Shown: positions 26,443-36,324 of the stretch, piece by piece | Layout: every line of letters starts with the position of its first letter | Position numbering within the stretch: the first letter of the stretch is position 1 | Assembly (NCBI GenBank): GCA_025451775.1 | Contig: JANWJU010000032.1 | Location: 1 to 36,324, forward strand | From: Terriglobales bacterium | Lineage (GTDB): Bacteria; Acidobacteriota; Terriglobia; Terriglobales; SCQP01 | Length of the DNA stretch: 36,324 nt | Direction of reading: 5' to 3' | The notes under the pieces: generated by a model | Database searches by the model: none | What the model saw: only the letters and a program-made list of their open reading frames with translations | What the model was told of the DNA's origin: nothing | Position numbers and translations under genes: made by a program

Positions 26443-27144
26443 ATGGCTATCGGGCTCAAACTGCGCAACCTGTTGTACGTCATCCACGCGGTGCCGCCGG
26501 AGCGGCTGCAACCTCATCTGCCGCCGGGCATTGAACTCGATCTGCGCGACACGCCCCAGGGGCCGCGGGCCTTCATCGCCACCGTCACGCTAGAGTCGGG
26601 AGCAGCGTTCCCCTACGTGCTCAGCGGCTTTCGCCAAGTCAACTACCGTGTCTACGTGCGCCACGCCGCCGAGCCGGGGGTGCTGTTCATGCGCTCCTGG
26701 GTTTCGGCGCGGGCGGCGGCGGCGGTGCTCAGCCTCGCCATCCCCACCGAGCACGCCGAGGTGCAGATCGACATCGAGAACGATGGTCACCCGTACAGCC
26801 GCTATCAGGTCGATGCCCACTCGGGGGCGCACCGCTGGGCGGTCGAGGCGCACGCCGATCCCACCGTCGACTTATCCCTGCTGGGCTCGCATGACGACGC
26901 CATGCACTTCTTCATGCACCGCCTCAACGGTTTCGCGGCCTCCAACCACCCCAAAAACGGGCTCTCGGTCATCCGCGTGTCCCATCCGGTGATGAATCCG
27001 GTGTCGGCGCGGGTCAGTTCCGTCGTGGCCGACCAGTGGACGGAGGCGGGGATTTTGGAAGCCGGCGAGGTCAGCCGCCCGCTGGTGGCGTTGATTCAGC
27101 CGGAGACGCAGTTTGATATGAACCTGCCGGAGAAGATTGGGTAG
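26443..27144 (+). CDS. DUF2071 (YqjF-like) family protein
   Basis: LYVIHAVPPERLQPHLPPGIELD...GFRQVNYRVYVR...GVLFMRSWVSARAAAAVLSL; matches remembered DUF2071 features. Confidence 0.7.
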   Translation: MAIGLKLRNLLYVIHAVPPERLQPHLPPGIELDLRDTPQGPRAFIATVTLESGAAFPYVLSGFRQVNYRVYVRHAAEPGVLFMRSWVSARAAAAVLSLAIPTEHAEVQIDIENDGHPYSRYQVDAHSGAHRWAVEAHADPTVDLSLLGSHDDAMHFFMHRLNGFAASNHPKNGLSVIRVSHPVMNPVSARVSSVVADQWTEAGILEAGEVSRPLVALIQPETQFDMNLPEKIG

Positions 27145-27147
27145 GAG

Positions 27148-27175
27148 TGAGTAGTTTTGAGTGAGCAGTGAGCAG
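27148..27175. repeat. Heptanucleotide-periodic repeat TGAGTAG-TTTTGAG-TGAGCAG-TGAGCAG
   Basis: Two perfect TGAGCAG units plus degenerate flanking units, ending on the GTG start at 27175. Confidence 0.75.
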
Positions 27176-27957
27176 TGGACGCCACCACGGAGATCGTTTT
27201 TCAGCAGGTGGGCGCGGGGCCGGATGTGGTGTTTCTGCATGGCTTGCTGGGGCGGGGCGGGCAGTGGGACGGGTGCGCGCGGATTTTGGGGGCGCGGAGG
27301 CGATGCTGGATTTTGGAGTTGCCCGGCATCAGTGCTTCGGCGGCGGTGGCCGATGCCTCGCTGGCGGGGTTGAGCGGCTGGCTGGAACACGCGGTAGAGG
27401 AGTTGGGGATCGGCGAGTTCGAGTTGGCGGGGGCGTCGTGGGGTGGAGCGATCGCGCTGAAGTTTGCGGCTAATTCGCCGAAGCGCCGGCAGGTGCGGCG
27501 GCTGGTGCTGGCGGCGCCGGCGCATCCATTCTGGACGCCGAGCGCGCGCCAGCAGTGGCTGCTGACGCCGCCCTGGAGCCGGATTGTGGCCTGGATGGGC
27601 GCGCACCTGCCGAGGGCGGCGTACAGCTCGATCCTGGCGCCCAGTTACGGCGAGCGCGCGCGGCTGCGCCCTGCGAGCGTGGCCGCCTACCGCGCCACCC
27701 TGCGCCAGCCCGGGCTGAGTGCAGCCGTGGCCGCCTACGCCGGGCGCTGGCGCGAGGATCAGCGGCAGTTGCATCTCGAGCTGGGCGGCATCGCGGCGCC
27801 GGTCACGCTTATCTGGGGCGAGCGGGACCGGGTTGTGCCGGCGGCCACGGCGCCCGCGCTGCAGAAGGCGCTCCCCCGCGCCGAGCTGTTCATCCTGCCC
27901 GGATTAGGGCATCTTCCCTGTGAGGAGTTGCCGGAGGCGTTCTGCTCGGTGTGGTAA
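27175..27957 (+). CDS. Alpha/beta-fold hydrolase
   Basis: VVFLHGLLGRGGQWDG; ELAGASWGGAIALKFA (GxSxGG); VTLIWGERDRVVP; LPGLGHLPCEELPE. Confidence 0.88.
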   Translation: MDATTEIVFQQVGAGPDVVFLHGLLGRGGQWDGCARILGARRRCWILELPGISASAAVADASLAGLSGWLEHAVEELGIGEFELAGASWGGAIALKFAANSPKRRQVRRLVLAAPAHPFWTPSARQQWLLTPPWSRIVAWMGAHLPRAAYSSILAPSYGERARLRPASVAAYRATLRQPGLSAAVAAYAGRWREDQRQLHLELGGIAAPVTLIWGERDRVVPAATAPALQKALPRAELFILPGLGHLPCEELPEAFCSVW

Positions 27958-28559
27958 ATCATTTTGCGGCGCTGTTTCAGCATTACGGCCTGGGGGCCGT
28001 CTTTGTCCTGCTGTTGCTGGAGAACTTCGGTTTTCCGCTGCCCGGTGAAGCCGTGCTGCTCTACGCCGGCTACCAGGTGCAGGCGTACGCGGGCGGGGCC
28101 ACCTGGGGATTTGCGGAGCTGCTCCTCACCGGCAGCGCCGCCTGCATCCTGGGCGAGACTGCGGGTTATGTCCTGGGACGATACTTCGGCGCCTGGGCGC
28201 GGCGGGGACTGCGCTTCAGCGGGCGGCACCAGGTGGAGGCCGAGGCGTACTTTCAGAAGCATGGCCCGCTGACCATTTTATTCGCCCGCTTTGTCGCCGG
28301 CTTGCGCTTCCTGGCGGGACCGATCGCGGGTCTGTACCATATGCGATGGTGGCCGTTTATGATCTACAACGTGCTGGGGGCAGTGGTCTGGGTGGCGCTC
28401 ATCAGCCGGGCGGGGGTGCTGCTGGGCGTGCATGGCCCGCAACTGGCCGCCTGGCTGAGACGGGCGGACGTGGCGGCGTTGGCGATCGCCCTGATGCTGA
28501 TTGCGCTCGCCTGGCGCCACCTGCACCGCCAACACCGCCCCGGAGGTTCGCATGACTGA
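27951..28559 (+). CDS. DedA-family membrane protein
   Basis: LLLENFGFPLPGEAVLLYAG; LGETAGYVLGRYFG; FARFVAGLRFLAGPIAGLYHMRWWPFMIYNVLGAVVW. Confidence 0.92.
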   Translation: MVNHFAALFQHYGLGAVFVLLLLENFGFPLPGEAVLLYAGYQVQAYAGGATWGFAELLLTGSAACILGETAGYVLGRYFGAWARRGLRFSGRHQVEAEAYFQKHGPLTILFARFVAGLRFLAGPIAGLYHMRWWPFMIYNVLGAVVWVALISRAGVLLGVHGPQLAAWLRRADVAALAIALMLIALAWRHLHRQHRPGGSHD

Positions 28560-29433
28560 GCTGGAGTGGACGGGGCCCTGGCATCGCCGCTTGGGAGCGG
28601 CTGAGCTCATGGTCCTCACCGATCGCACCTATCACCTTGATGGCGGAGCCTTCTTCGGCGTGGTGCCCAAGCCCTTGTGGAACCGGCACGCGCCCGCCGA
28701 TGAGCAGAATCGCGTCCGCGCCGGCTTGAACTCACTCATCGTCCGTTTGAACGGCGCCCTGATCGTGATCGAGACCGGATGCGGCAACAAGCTCAACGAA
28801 AAACAGATGCGCAACGGAGGCGTCGACCCGCGCCGCGATTATCTAAAGCGGATGGCCGCCGCCGGCATCGACCCGGGGCGGGTCGATGTGGTCATTAATA
28901 CCCATCTGCACTACGACCATTGCGGCTGGAACACGCTGCGCCATCCGGAGACTGGCGCCATCACGGCGGCGTTTCCCCAAGCGCGCTACTACGTCCAACG
29001 GCGGGAGTGGGAACACGCGCGCGAGCAGCACGAACGGGACCGCGTCAGCTATCTGCCCGAGAACTACGATCCCCTGGTTCGCTCCGGCCAGATGACGCTG
29101 CTGGAAGGCGGCCGGGAGCTGCTGCCCGGCATTACCGTCGAGTGCTGGCCCGGTCACACGCGCGGCCTGCAGGGCGTTCTGATCCGCTCTCAAGGCCAGA
29201 CCGCCTGCTACGTCTCCGATCTCATGCCCACCCACTGGCACCTGAAGCCGAGCTGGGTCATGGGCTTCGATCTGTATCCGCTGGAGTCGATCGACAACAA
29301 GCATCGTGTGCTGGAACGCGCCGCGCGCGAGCACTGGCTGATGGTGTTCACCCACGATCCGGAGCACGTTTGGGGGTACGTCGAGCGGCATGGGGCGAGC
29401 GGCGAATACCTGTTCACTCCGGCGAGCACCTGA
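28552..29433 (+). CDS. MBL-fold metallohydrolase
   Basis: VVINTHLHYDHCGWNT (HxHxDH); CWPGHTRGLQGVLI; YVSDLMPTHWHL. Confidence 0.93.
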   Translation: MTELEWTGPWHRRLGAAELMVLTDRTYHLDGGAFFGVVPKPLWNRHAPADEQNRVRAGLNSLIVRLNGALIVIETGCGNKLNEKQMRNGGVDPRRDYLKRMAAAGIDPGRVDVVINTHLHYDHCGWNTLRHPETGAITAAFPQARYYVQRREWEHAREQHERDRVSYLPENYDPLVRSGQMTLLEGGRELLPGITVECWPGHTRGLQGVLIRSQGQTACYVSDLMPTHWHLKPSWVMGFDLYPLESIDNKHRVLERAAREHWLMVFTHDPEHVWGYVERHGASGEYLFTPAST

Positions 29434-29548
29434 AGTCCCCTCTTTCCACCCCGGATCCAAAGTAAAAATTCTTAGTGGCGGGCAACACACCCTTGCATGT
29501 GGGCAGAGCATCGCACCGCGCATGGGTTCGATTGGAAGGAGGAGAGAG

Positions 29549-30379
29549 ATGAGCACGGTGCGAAGCATTGAACGTCGGCTGTACGTGCGCCGCCAGATGG
29601 ATCGGGATTTGGCGGCGCACGCCGCTGTAGCCGGGGGCGAGGTGCCGCGGCAGATGGAGTGGAACGGGATCTGGACCGGGTATATGACCTTTGCCGGGGT
29701 GGCGATTCTGCTGCTTTCGTTTGTCTTTGGGGTCGGGTTCTCGTCGCTGAATCCACTTGAGGGGAGTTCCTGGGCGGGCGTCGGCCAGGGCACGATGTTG
29801 TGGAGCGCGATCGCCATTCTGATCGCGATCTTTGTGGGAAGTTGGGTGGCCGGACGCACGCCGCGTACCTCGAAACGGCACGGTATGATGCGCGGCGTCA
29901 CGCTCTGGGGGCTGATTCTGTTGACCCTGCTGTTCCTGGCCGGATCGGTGGCTGGCACCGCGGTGGCGGCCACGACGAACGTGGCCGGTTCGGCGCTGGG
30001 CGCGGCGCCGGCGACCGGGGTGAGCGCGCTGATGGGCGTGTTGCAGAGCAACGGCATCAATATCACCCAGCAGCAGGCCGCAGCTCTCTCGGCGCAGCTG
30101 GTGGCCGGTAACCGGACGGGCGCGGCATCGGCGCTGGCAACCGATGCCAACATCTCCAACGCGCGAGCCGACGCCGTGCTGGGCCAAGTGGCGGAGCCGG
30201 CGTCGAGTGCGGCCACGACTGCGGGACAGGCGGTGAAGACGGGTGGCTCGTCGGTGAGCTGGGGCATCTTCTGGATCGCCCTGATTGGCTTGGGATGCGC
30301 ACTGGTGGGCGGCTCCCTCGGCGGCGGCGGCGCTATTAATATTCGACGTCGCGGTTCAGCCCCGCAAGCGGCGGCGTAA
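29549..30379 (+). CDS. Hypothetical multi-TM membrane protein
   Basis: GGAAGGAGGAGAG SD region before ATGAGCACGG; several hydrophobic segments (YMTFAGVAILLLSFVFGVGF, LWSAIAILIAIFVGSWVAG, LWGLILLTLLFLAGSVAGTAVA, GIFWIALIGLGCALVGGSLGGGG). Confidence 0.75.
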   Translation: MSTVRSIERRLYVRRQMDRDLAAHAAVAGGEVPRQMEWNGIWTGYMTFAGVAILLLSFVFGVGFSSLNPLEGSSWAGVGQGTMLWSAIAILIAIFVGSWVAGRTPRTSKRHGMMRGVTLWGLILLTLLFLAGSVAGTAVAATTNVAGSALGAAPATGVSALMGVLQSNGINITQQQAAALSAQLVAGNRTGAASALATDANISNARADAVLGQVAEPASSAATTAGQAVKTGGSSVSWGIFWIALIGLGCALVGGSLGGGGAINIRRRGSAPQAAA

Positions 30380-30395
30380 CCGGCCAAGCAGCGCC

Positions 30396-30435
30396 GAAAA
30401 CGCCCAGGCGTCCCGACGGGCGCTTGGGCGTTTTC
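30396..30435 (+). terminator. Rho-independent-like terminator
   Basis: GAAAACGCCCAGGCG-tcccgacggg-CGCTTGGGCGTTTTC: long near-perfect stem ending in TTTTC, 17 nt after a stop. Confidence 0.8.
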
Positions 30436-30455
30436 GCCTGTGATAAATTGAACCC

Positions 30456-30749
30456 ATGGAGTGCTGGAACTGCGGCCGCGCCATCGCCTTGGCCAGTGCG
30501 CAAACCGTCCTGACCCGCGATACCTGTCCGCAGTGCGACGCCGACCTGCACGCCTGCCGGGGCTGCCGGCACTTCGACCTCACCGCCCATAACGAGTGCC
30601 GGGAGGTGATGGCGGAGTGGGTGCGGTACAAGGACCGCGCCAACTACTGCGACTACTTCTCGCCCGGCGGCGCCGCCCCACCCGGCGGCGGCCAGGACAA
30701 GGGCGGGGCCGCCTCTGCCCGCGACGATTTCAATCGCCTCTTCCGGTAG
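30456..30749 (+). CDS. Small zinc-ribbon-like protein
   Basis: MECWNCGRAI...DTCPQCDADLHACRGCRHFDLTAHNECRE...NYCDYFSPG; multiple CxxC pairs. Confidence 0.75.
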   Translation: MECWNCGRAIALASAQTVLTRDTCPQCDADLHACRGCRHFDLTAHNECREVMAEWVRYKDRANYCDYFSPGGAAPPGGGQDKGGAASARDDFNRLFR

Positions 30750-30877
30750 GCGCCGCGCACAAACGGCTCCGCATCTCCCGCCTCTGCCATCGCCGCCGAG
30801 CTTGCCACCTTGGGCCAAGCCGGCCTCGACCTCAATCCCGCCACGCTCGACCCGCAGCGAATTGCGGCGGGAGCCCC

Positions 30878-30933
30878 TTGACAGCGCCGCCCCGGGCGCG
30901 GTTAAATATTCATTCGGTGAATAATTATTCGCA
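30878..30933 (+). promoter_or_regulatory. argR-argFGH promoter with ARG boxes
   Basis: TTGACA (30878-30883) N18 TTAAAT (30902-30907). TTAAATATTCAT (30902-30913) and ggTGAATAATTATTCGca (30916-30933) match the ArgR consensus TGAATwwwwATTCA. Confidence 0.75.
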
Positions 30934-30948
30934 AGCGGGAGGCCCGAG

Positions 30949-31413
30949 GTGAGCCGGAACTTCCGCCAGGAACAGATCTTGAAGGTCATCGGCGCCCGCC
31001 CCGTGCACTCGCAGGCGGAGCTGGCCGAGGCGCTGCGCCGCGCCGGGGTGGCGGCGACGCAGGTGACACTGTCGCGCGACCTGAAGAAGTTGGGCCTGGT
31101 CAAGACCGCGGCCGGCTATGCCGTGCTGGGGGCGGCGGAGCGGCGACCGCAAGTCGAGGCGGTGCCGGCGTGGGCGCACGTGGTGCGGGAGTTTGTGCGC
31201 GACTTGCGGGCAGCGCAGAACCTGCTGGTGGTCAAGACCGAGCCCGGGGCCGCGCCTACGGTGGCGGCGGCGCTGGATACGGCGCGGTGGACGGAGCTGG
31301 CCGGCTCACTCGCCGGCGATGACACGGTGCTGCTGGTGTGCGAGAACGTCCGCCGCCGCATGCAGATTGAGCAGCGGATGCGGAGTCTGGTGGGAGCGGT
31401 AAAGGTAGGATGA
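30949..31413 (+). CDS. argR: Arginine repressor ArgR
   Basis: SRNFRQEQILKVIGARPVHSQAELAEALRRAGVAATQVTLSRDLKKLGLVK...NLLVVKTEPGAAPTVAAALD...LAGSLAGDDTVLLVCEN. Confidence 0.96.
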   Translation: MSRNFRQEQILKVIGARPVHSQAELAEALRRAGVAATQVTLSRDLKKLGLVKTAAGYAVLGAAERRPQVEAVPAWAHVVREFVRDLRAAQNLLVVKTEPGAAPTVAAALDTARWTELAGSLAGDDTVLLVCENVRRRMQIEQRMRSLVGAVKVG

Positions 31414-32455
31414 AGAAAAATCTTTTGAATCCACGCGCCAACGGCGGCGCCGGGCTGCCCTTCGGCACCACGCCGGCGCCGCGTTTGCCGCGCCTGGCGA
31501 CCGGCGACCTGATCAACCTCAGCGACCTCACGCGCAAGGAGTTCCTGGCGCTGCTGGATTTGGCCGCCGACCTCAAGGTGCATCCCGGCCGCTACCGGGA
31601 CCTGCTGTCAGGATGCGGGCTGGCCATGATCTTCGAGAAACCCTCGCTGCGCACCCGCGTCACCTTTGATGTGGCCATGCAGGAGATGGGCGGGCACGCC
31701 GTGTTCCTCGATTTCTCCGACTCGCCGCTGGGCGAGCGCGAGGACATCGTCGACGTGGCCCGCAACCTGGAATTATGGATGGACGCCATCGTGGCGCGCA
31801 CCTTCGAGCACGAGTCCATCGAGCTGCTGGCGCAGGCGAGCGCGGTGCCGGTGATCAACGGCTTGAGCGACTTCAGCCACCCCTGCCAGGCGCTGGCCGA
31901 CTTTTTGACGCTGCGGGAGGAGTTCGACGATTTCGACGGTTTGAAGCTGGCCTATGTCGGCGACGGCAACAACACGCTGCACTCGCTGCTGGAGGCAGCG
32001 GCGCTGGCGGGCATCAGCATGGGCGTGGCCACGCCCGCCGGTTATGAGCCTGACGCCGCCTTGGTGGCCCGCGTGCAGCAGATCGCCAAGCGTTCGGGGG
32101 CCCAGATCGAGATCGGCAACCGCACCGCGGCGGCGGTCAAGGGCGCCAGCGCTGTTTACACCGACACCTGGGCCAGCATGGGCCAGGAGGCCGAGTCCGC
32201 GCAGCGGGCACGGGATTTCGCCGGCTTCCAGGTCAACGAAGAACTCATGAAAAAAGCGCGGCCCGGAGCGCGCTTCATGCACTGCCTGCCCGCCCACCGC
32301 GGCCAGGAAGTTGCCGTGGGCGTGATCGATTCGCCGGTCTCGGTGGTCTATCGCCAGGCCGAGAACCGCCTGCACGCCCAGAAAGCCATTCTTGCTGCCC
32401 TGATCTTGGGCAACGTTAAGGAGCGGGAGACCCCCAAGCCGCTTTCAAAGTCACT

Positions 32456-32459
<4 letters not shown>
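31410..32459 (+). CDS. argF: Ornithine carbamoyltransferase
   Basis: MIFEKPSLRTRVTFDVAMQEMGGHAVFL; SDFSHPCQALADFLT; YVGDGNNTLHSLL; TDTWASMGQEAE; RFMHCLPAHRGQEV. Confidence 0.96.
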
Positions 32460-33664
<1,205 letters not shown>

Positions 33665-33668
33665 CACC

Positions 33669-35051
33669 ATGGCGGACAAGCTCTGGGGAGGGCGTTTCCG
33701 CGAGCCCAGCGCCGCCGCCTTCGAGCGCTTCTCGGAGTCGTTCGGCTACGACCGGCGGCTGGCGCTGGCCGAGATCCGGGGCTCGCGCGCCCACGCCCAA
33801 GGCCTCGCCGCCGCGGGGGTGCTGGACGCCGACGAGGCACGCCAGATCGAGACCGCCTTCGATCGCTTGGAAGCGGAGTTTCAAGCGGCCGTTCCGGAAC
33901 CGCAACCCGGAGTGGAGGACGTCCATACCTACGTGTTTCAGCGGTTGGAAGCTCTTGCTCCTGCCGCCGCCCGCAAGCTGCAAACCGGCCGCAGCCGCAA
34001 CGAACAGGTGGCGCTCGATTTGCGCCTCTACTTGATCGAGCAGCAACCGCGGCTCGAGCTGGGCGTGCGCGGGTTGGTGCAAGCGCTGGCGGCGTTCGCG
34101 CACCGGCACGCGGAGGTCATCATCCCCGGCTACACCCACTTGCAGCGCGCCCAGCCGGTATCGTTAGGCCACCACGCGCTTGCGTACGCCGAAATGCTGC
34201 TGCGCGATGCCGGGCGGCTGCGGGACGCCTACGCGCGGTTGAGCGTCTCGCCGCTGGGCAGCGGCGCGCTGGCGGGCACGCCGTATAACCTCGACCGCAA
34301 GGCGGCGGCGCACCAGCTGGGCTTGAAGGACATCACACAGAACAGCCTGGATGCGGTCAGCGACCGGGACTTCGCGATCGAGTTGGTGTTTGTCCTAAGC
34401 TTGCTGGGCGTGCACCTGTCGCGCTGGGCCGAGGATTGGATCCTGTATTCCAGCTCCGAGTTCGGCTGGCTGGTGTTGGGCGACGCTTACGCCACCGGCA
34501 GCAGCCTGATGCCGCAGAAGAAGAACCCCGACGCGCTGGAGCTCATTCGCGGCAAGAGCGCCCGCCAGATCGGGAATTTGACCCAGCTTCTGGTACTGCT
34601 CAAAGGCCTGCCGCTCGCCTACAACCGCGACCTGCAGGAGGATAAAGAGCCGGTGTTCGACGCCGTGGACACCGCCGCGGCGTGTTTGGAGATCGCCGCC
34701 GGCGTGGTCGCCACCACCGGCGTGGACGCCGCCCGTGCCGCGCGTGCCGCCAGTGACCCGGCGCTGCTCGCCACCGACTTGGCCGACGTGCTGGTGGCGG
34801 CGGGCGTGCCCTTCCACGAGGCGCACCAAGCGGTGGGCGCGATTGTTTCGCGGGCGCTGGAGGAGGGACGGGACTTCCGCGAGTTCACCGCGGCCGAGGT
34901 TGCCGCCTGTGCGCCCCAGCTGGCGGGCAAAGCGCTCGATGCTGCCGCGTGGCGTGCGCTTACGCCCGCCGTCTCGCTCGCACGCCGCGACGTGGTGGGC
35001 GGCACGGCGGTGGCACAGGTCCAGGAGCGAGCCCGGAAGTTACTTTTGTGA
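33669..35051 (+). CDS. argH: Argininosuccinate lyase
   Basis: MADKLWGGRFREPS; VHTYVFQRLEA; LQTGRSRNEQVALDLRLYL; PGYTHLQRAQPV; GSSLMPQKKNPDALELIRGK. Confidence 0.97.
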   Translation: MADKLWGGRFREPSAAAFERFSESFGYDRRLALAEIRGSRAHAQGLAAAGVLDADEARQIETAFDRLEAEFQAAVPEPQPGVEDVHTYVFQRLEALAPAAARKLQTGRSRNEQVALDLRLYLIEQQPRLELGVRGLVQALAAFAHRHAEVIIPGYTHLQRAQPVSLGHHALAYAEMLLRDAGRLRDAYARLSVSPLGSGALAGTPYNLDRKAAAHQLGLKDITQNSLDAVSDRDFAIELVFVLSLLGVHLSRWAEDWILYSSSEFGWLVLGDAYATGSSLMPQKKNPDALELIRGKSARQIGNLTQLLVLLKGLPLAYNRDLQEDKEPVFDAVDTAAACLEIAAGVVATTGVDAARAARAASDPALLATDLADVLVAAGVPFHEAHQAVGAIVSRALEEGRDFREFTAAEVAACAPQLAGKALDAAAWRALTPAVSLARRDVVGGTAVAQVQERARKLLL

Positions 35052-35061
35052 TAATGGAACG

Positions 35062-36051
35062 GTGAGCGCCGTTTCACCGTTTGCACCTCCGTTTTGGCTG
35101 CGCAGCGGCCACGCCAATACTGTCTACTCGTTTCTGCGGCCGCGCGGCATCCGGCTGCCGGAGGCGCACGCGGACTGGATCTCCGCCGCGCCCGGGGTCG
35201 ACATCCTGGTGCGCAGCCACTGGCAAGCCTACCCGGCGCCGGCGCTGGTGCTGGTGCATGGCCTGGAGGGCACAAGCGAGGCCGGCTACATGCTCACCAC
35301 GGCGGCGTTGGCGCTGGCGCGGGGCTGGCACGTGCTGCGCATGAACGTGCGCGGCTGCGGCGACTCCGAGCCGCGCTGCGACACGCTCTACAACTCCGGC
35401 AAGAGCGAGGACGTGGCGCGCGTGCTGGAGTGGGTGGCGAGCCGTGGCATCAGAACCGGCATGGTGACCGGTGTGGCTCTCGGAGGCTTCTCCATGGGCG
35501 GGAACCTGGCCTTGAAGTGCGCCGCCGAGCTGCACCCTGAGGCGCGGCCCCGAGCCGTCGTGGCGGTGTCGCCCTGCCTCGATCTGGCGGCCTGCGCCCG
35601 CGCGCTGCACCGCAAGGTCAACTACTTCTACGAGCAGCGCTTCCTGCGCAGCTTGAAGCAGCGCCTGCGGCGCCATGCCGCCCGCTTTCCCGGCCGCTAT
35701 CCCCTGGAGAAGCTCGATGGCATGCGCTCGGTGCGGGATTTCGACGACGCCATCACCGCTCCCTTCACCGGCTACCGCGACGCCGACGACTACTACGCCC
35801 GCGCCAGCGCCGCGCGCGTGCTGGACGACATCCAGACGCCCACGCTGGTGCTGTACGCCGAGGACGACCCCTTCATTGTGATCACGCCTGCATCGCGCGC
35901 CCGCATGGCGGCCAACCCCTGGATGCAATTCGAGACGCTGCCCCACGGCGGCCACTGCGCCTTCATCAACTCCCGCCGCCATGGCGACAGCGTCTACTGG
36001 GCGGAAACGCGCCTGGTCGAATTCCTGGCCGAGTTCTGCCCGGCCCATTAA
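35062..36051 (+). CDS. Alpha/beta hydrolase, YheT-like
   Basis: PFWLRSGHANTVYSFL; LVLVHGLEGTSEAGYM; RMNVRGCGDSE; LGGFSMGGNLALK; YAEDDPFI; PHGGHCAFI. GTG start. Confidence 0.9.
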   Translation: MSAVSPFAPPFWLRSGHANTVYSFLRPRGIRLPEAHADWISAAPGVDILVRSHWQAYPAPALVLVHGLEGTSEAGYMLTTAALALARGWHVLRMNVRGCGDSEPRCDTLYNSGKSEDVARVLEWVASRGIRTGMVTGVALGGFSMGGNLALKCAAELHPEARPRAVVAVSPCLDLAACARALHRKVNYFYEQRFLRSLKQRLRRHAARFPGRYPLEKLDGMRSVRDFDDAITAPFTGYRDADDYYARASAARVLDDIQTPTLVLYAEDDPFIVITPASRARMAANPWMQFETLPHGGHCAFINSRRHGDSVYWAETRLVEFLAEFCPAH

Positions 36052-36084
36052 TCGGGTATCCTGCCGGGTGCGGCAGCGTCACTT

Positions 36085-36324
36085 TCATGGAACGCTCCCC
36101 GGCTTCCGCGTTGCCTGCCACCGCAGGGGACAGAACTCGGCGAGGCGGCCGAAGTCGCGCTGATTCACGGTGACCACGGTGATGCCGGTGCGGGCCGCGC
36201 TGGTGGCGATCAGCGCGTCATTGGTCAGTCGAGCCTTGCCAATGCGCTCAAAGCCGTACTTTTCCGCCAGCCGCGCGAGGACCTTGCCGGCGTGTGTCCA
36301 GTCGCCGAGGTTGGGAACTAGAAC
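36085..36324 (-). CDS. PIN-domain (VapC-like) protein, C-terminal part (5' end outside window)
   Basis: Minus-strand reading ...RLAEKYGFERIGKARLTNDALIATSAARTGITVVTVNQRDFGRLAEFCPLRWQATRKPGSVP*: PIN pattern NDALIATSA...VTxNxxDF. Confidence 0.78.
   Translation of the reverse strand, partial: VLVPNLGDWTHAGKVLARLAEKYGFERIGKARLTNDALIATSAARTGITVVTVNQRDFGRLAEFCPLRWQATRKPGSVP

Noticed and set aside
25546-26517. 323-aa minus-strand ORF opposite tsaD
   Set aside because: tsaD is unequivocal on the plus strand; the antisense frame has no domain features.

Overview
GC-rich (by eye) bacterial chromosomal window, probably Acidobacteriota (inferred from gene content and order; not tested). The core is one long co-directional respiratory operon, about 9.07-22.3 kb. 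It encodes Alternative Complex III (pentaheme ActA, fused ActB, ActC, ActD, monoheme ActE, ActF), a diheme cytochrome c, then an aa3-type oxidase (CoxB, CoxA, Cox11/CtaG, a 60-aa membrane protein, CoxC). An arginine block follows at 30.9-35.05 kb (argR-argF-argG-argH) with a promoter/ARG-box region. Other genes include a comF fragment, a DksA-type zinc-finger gene, a TPR-like membrane protein, a divergent glycoside-hydrolase-like/discoidin-like pair, an NTF2-like + NUDIX-like pair, a P-loop kinase + dCMP deaminase fusion, an RRM protein, UbiA/MqnP, tsaD, DUF2071, DedA, an MBL-fold hydrolase and a YheT-like hydrolase. There are two VapBC loci plus a third truncated PIN gene, and an orphan PD-(D/E)XK-looking (DUF6998-like) gene. 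The most unusual signals are repeats. (1) A ~86-95 bp two-hairpin element has two ungapped copies; one lies between actA and actB and the other sits in frame inside the CDS of a secreted protein, and in the first hairpin the stem is conserved while the loop differs. (2) A second, unrelated dispersed repeat family has one long pair of copies and several half copies, one of them between actB and actC. (3) Heptanucleotide-periodic tandem repeats sit at gene starts or inside predicted signal peptides. (4) Both VapBC promoters contain short perfect palindromes and predict near-leaderless transcripts. No CRISPR array, rRNA, tRNA, IS element or prophage was recognised.
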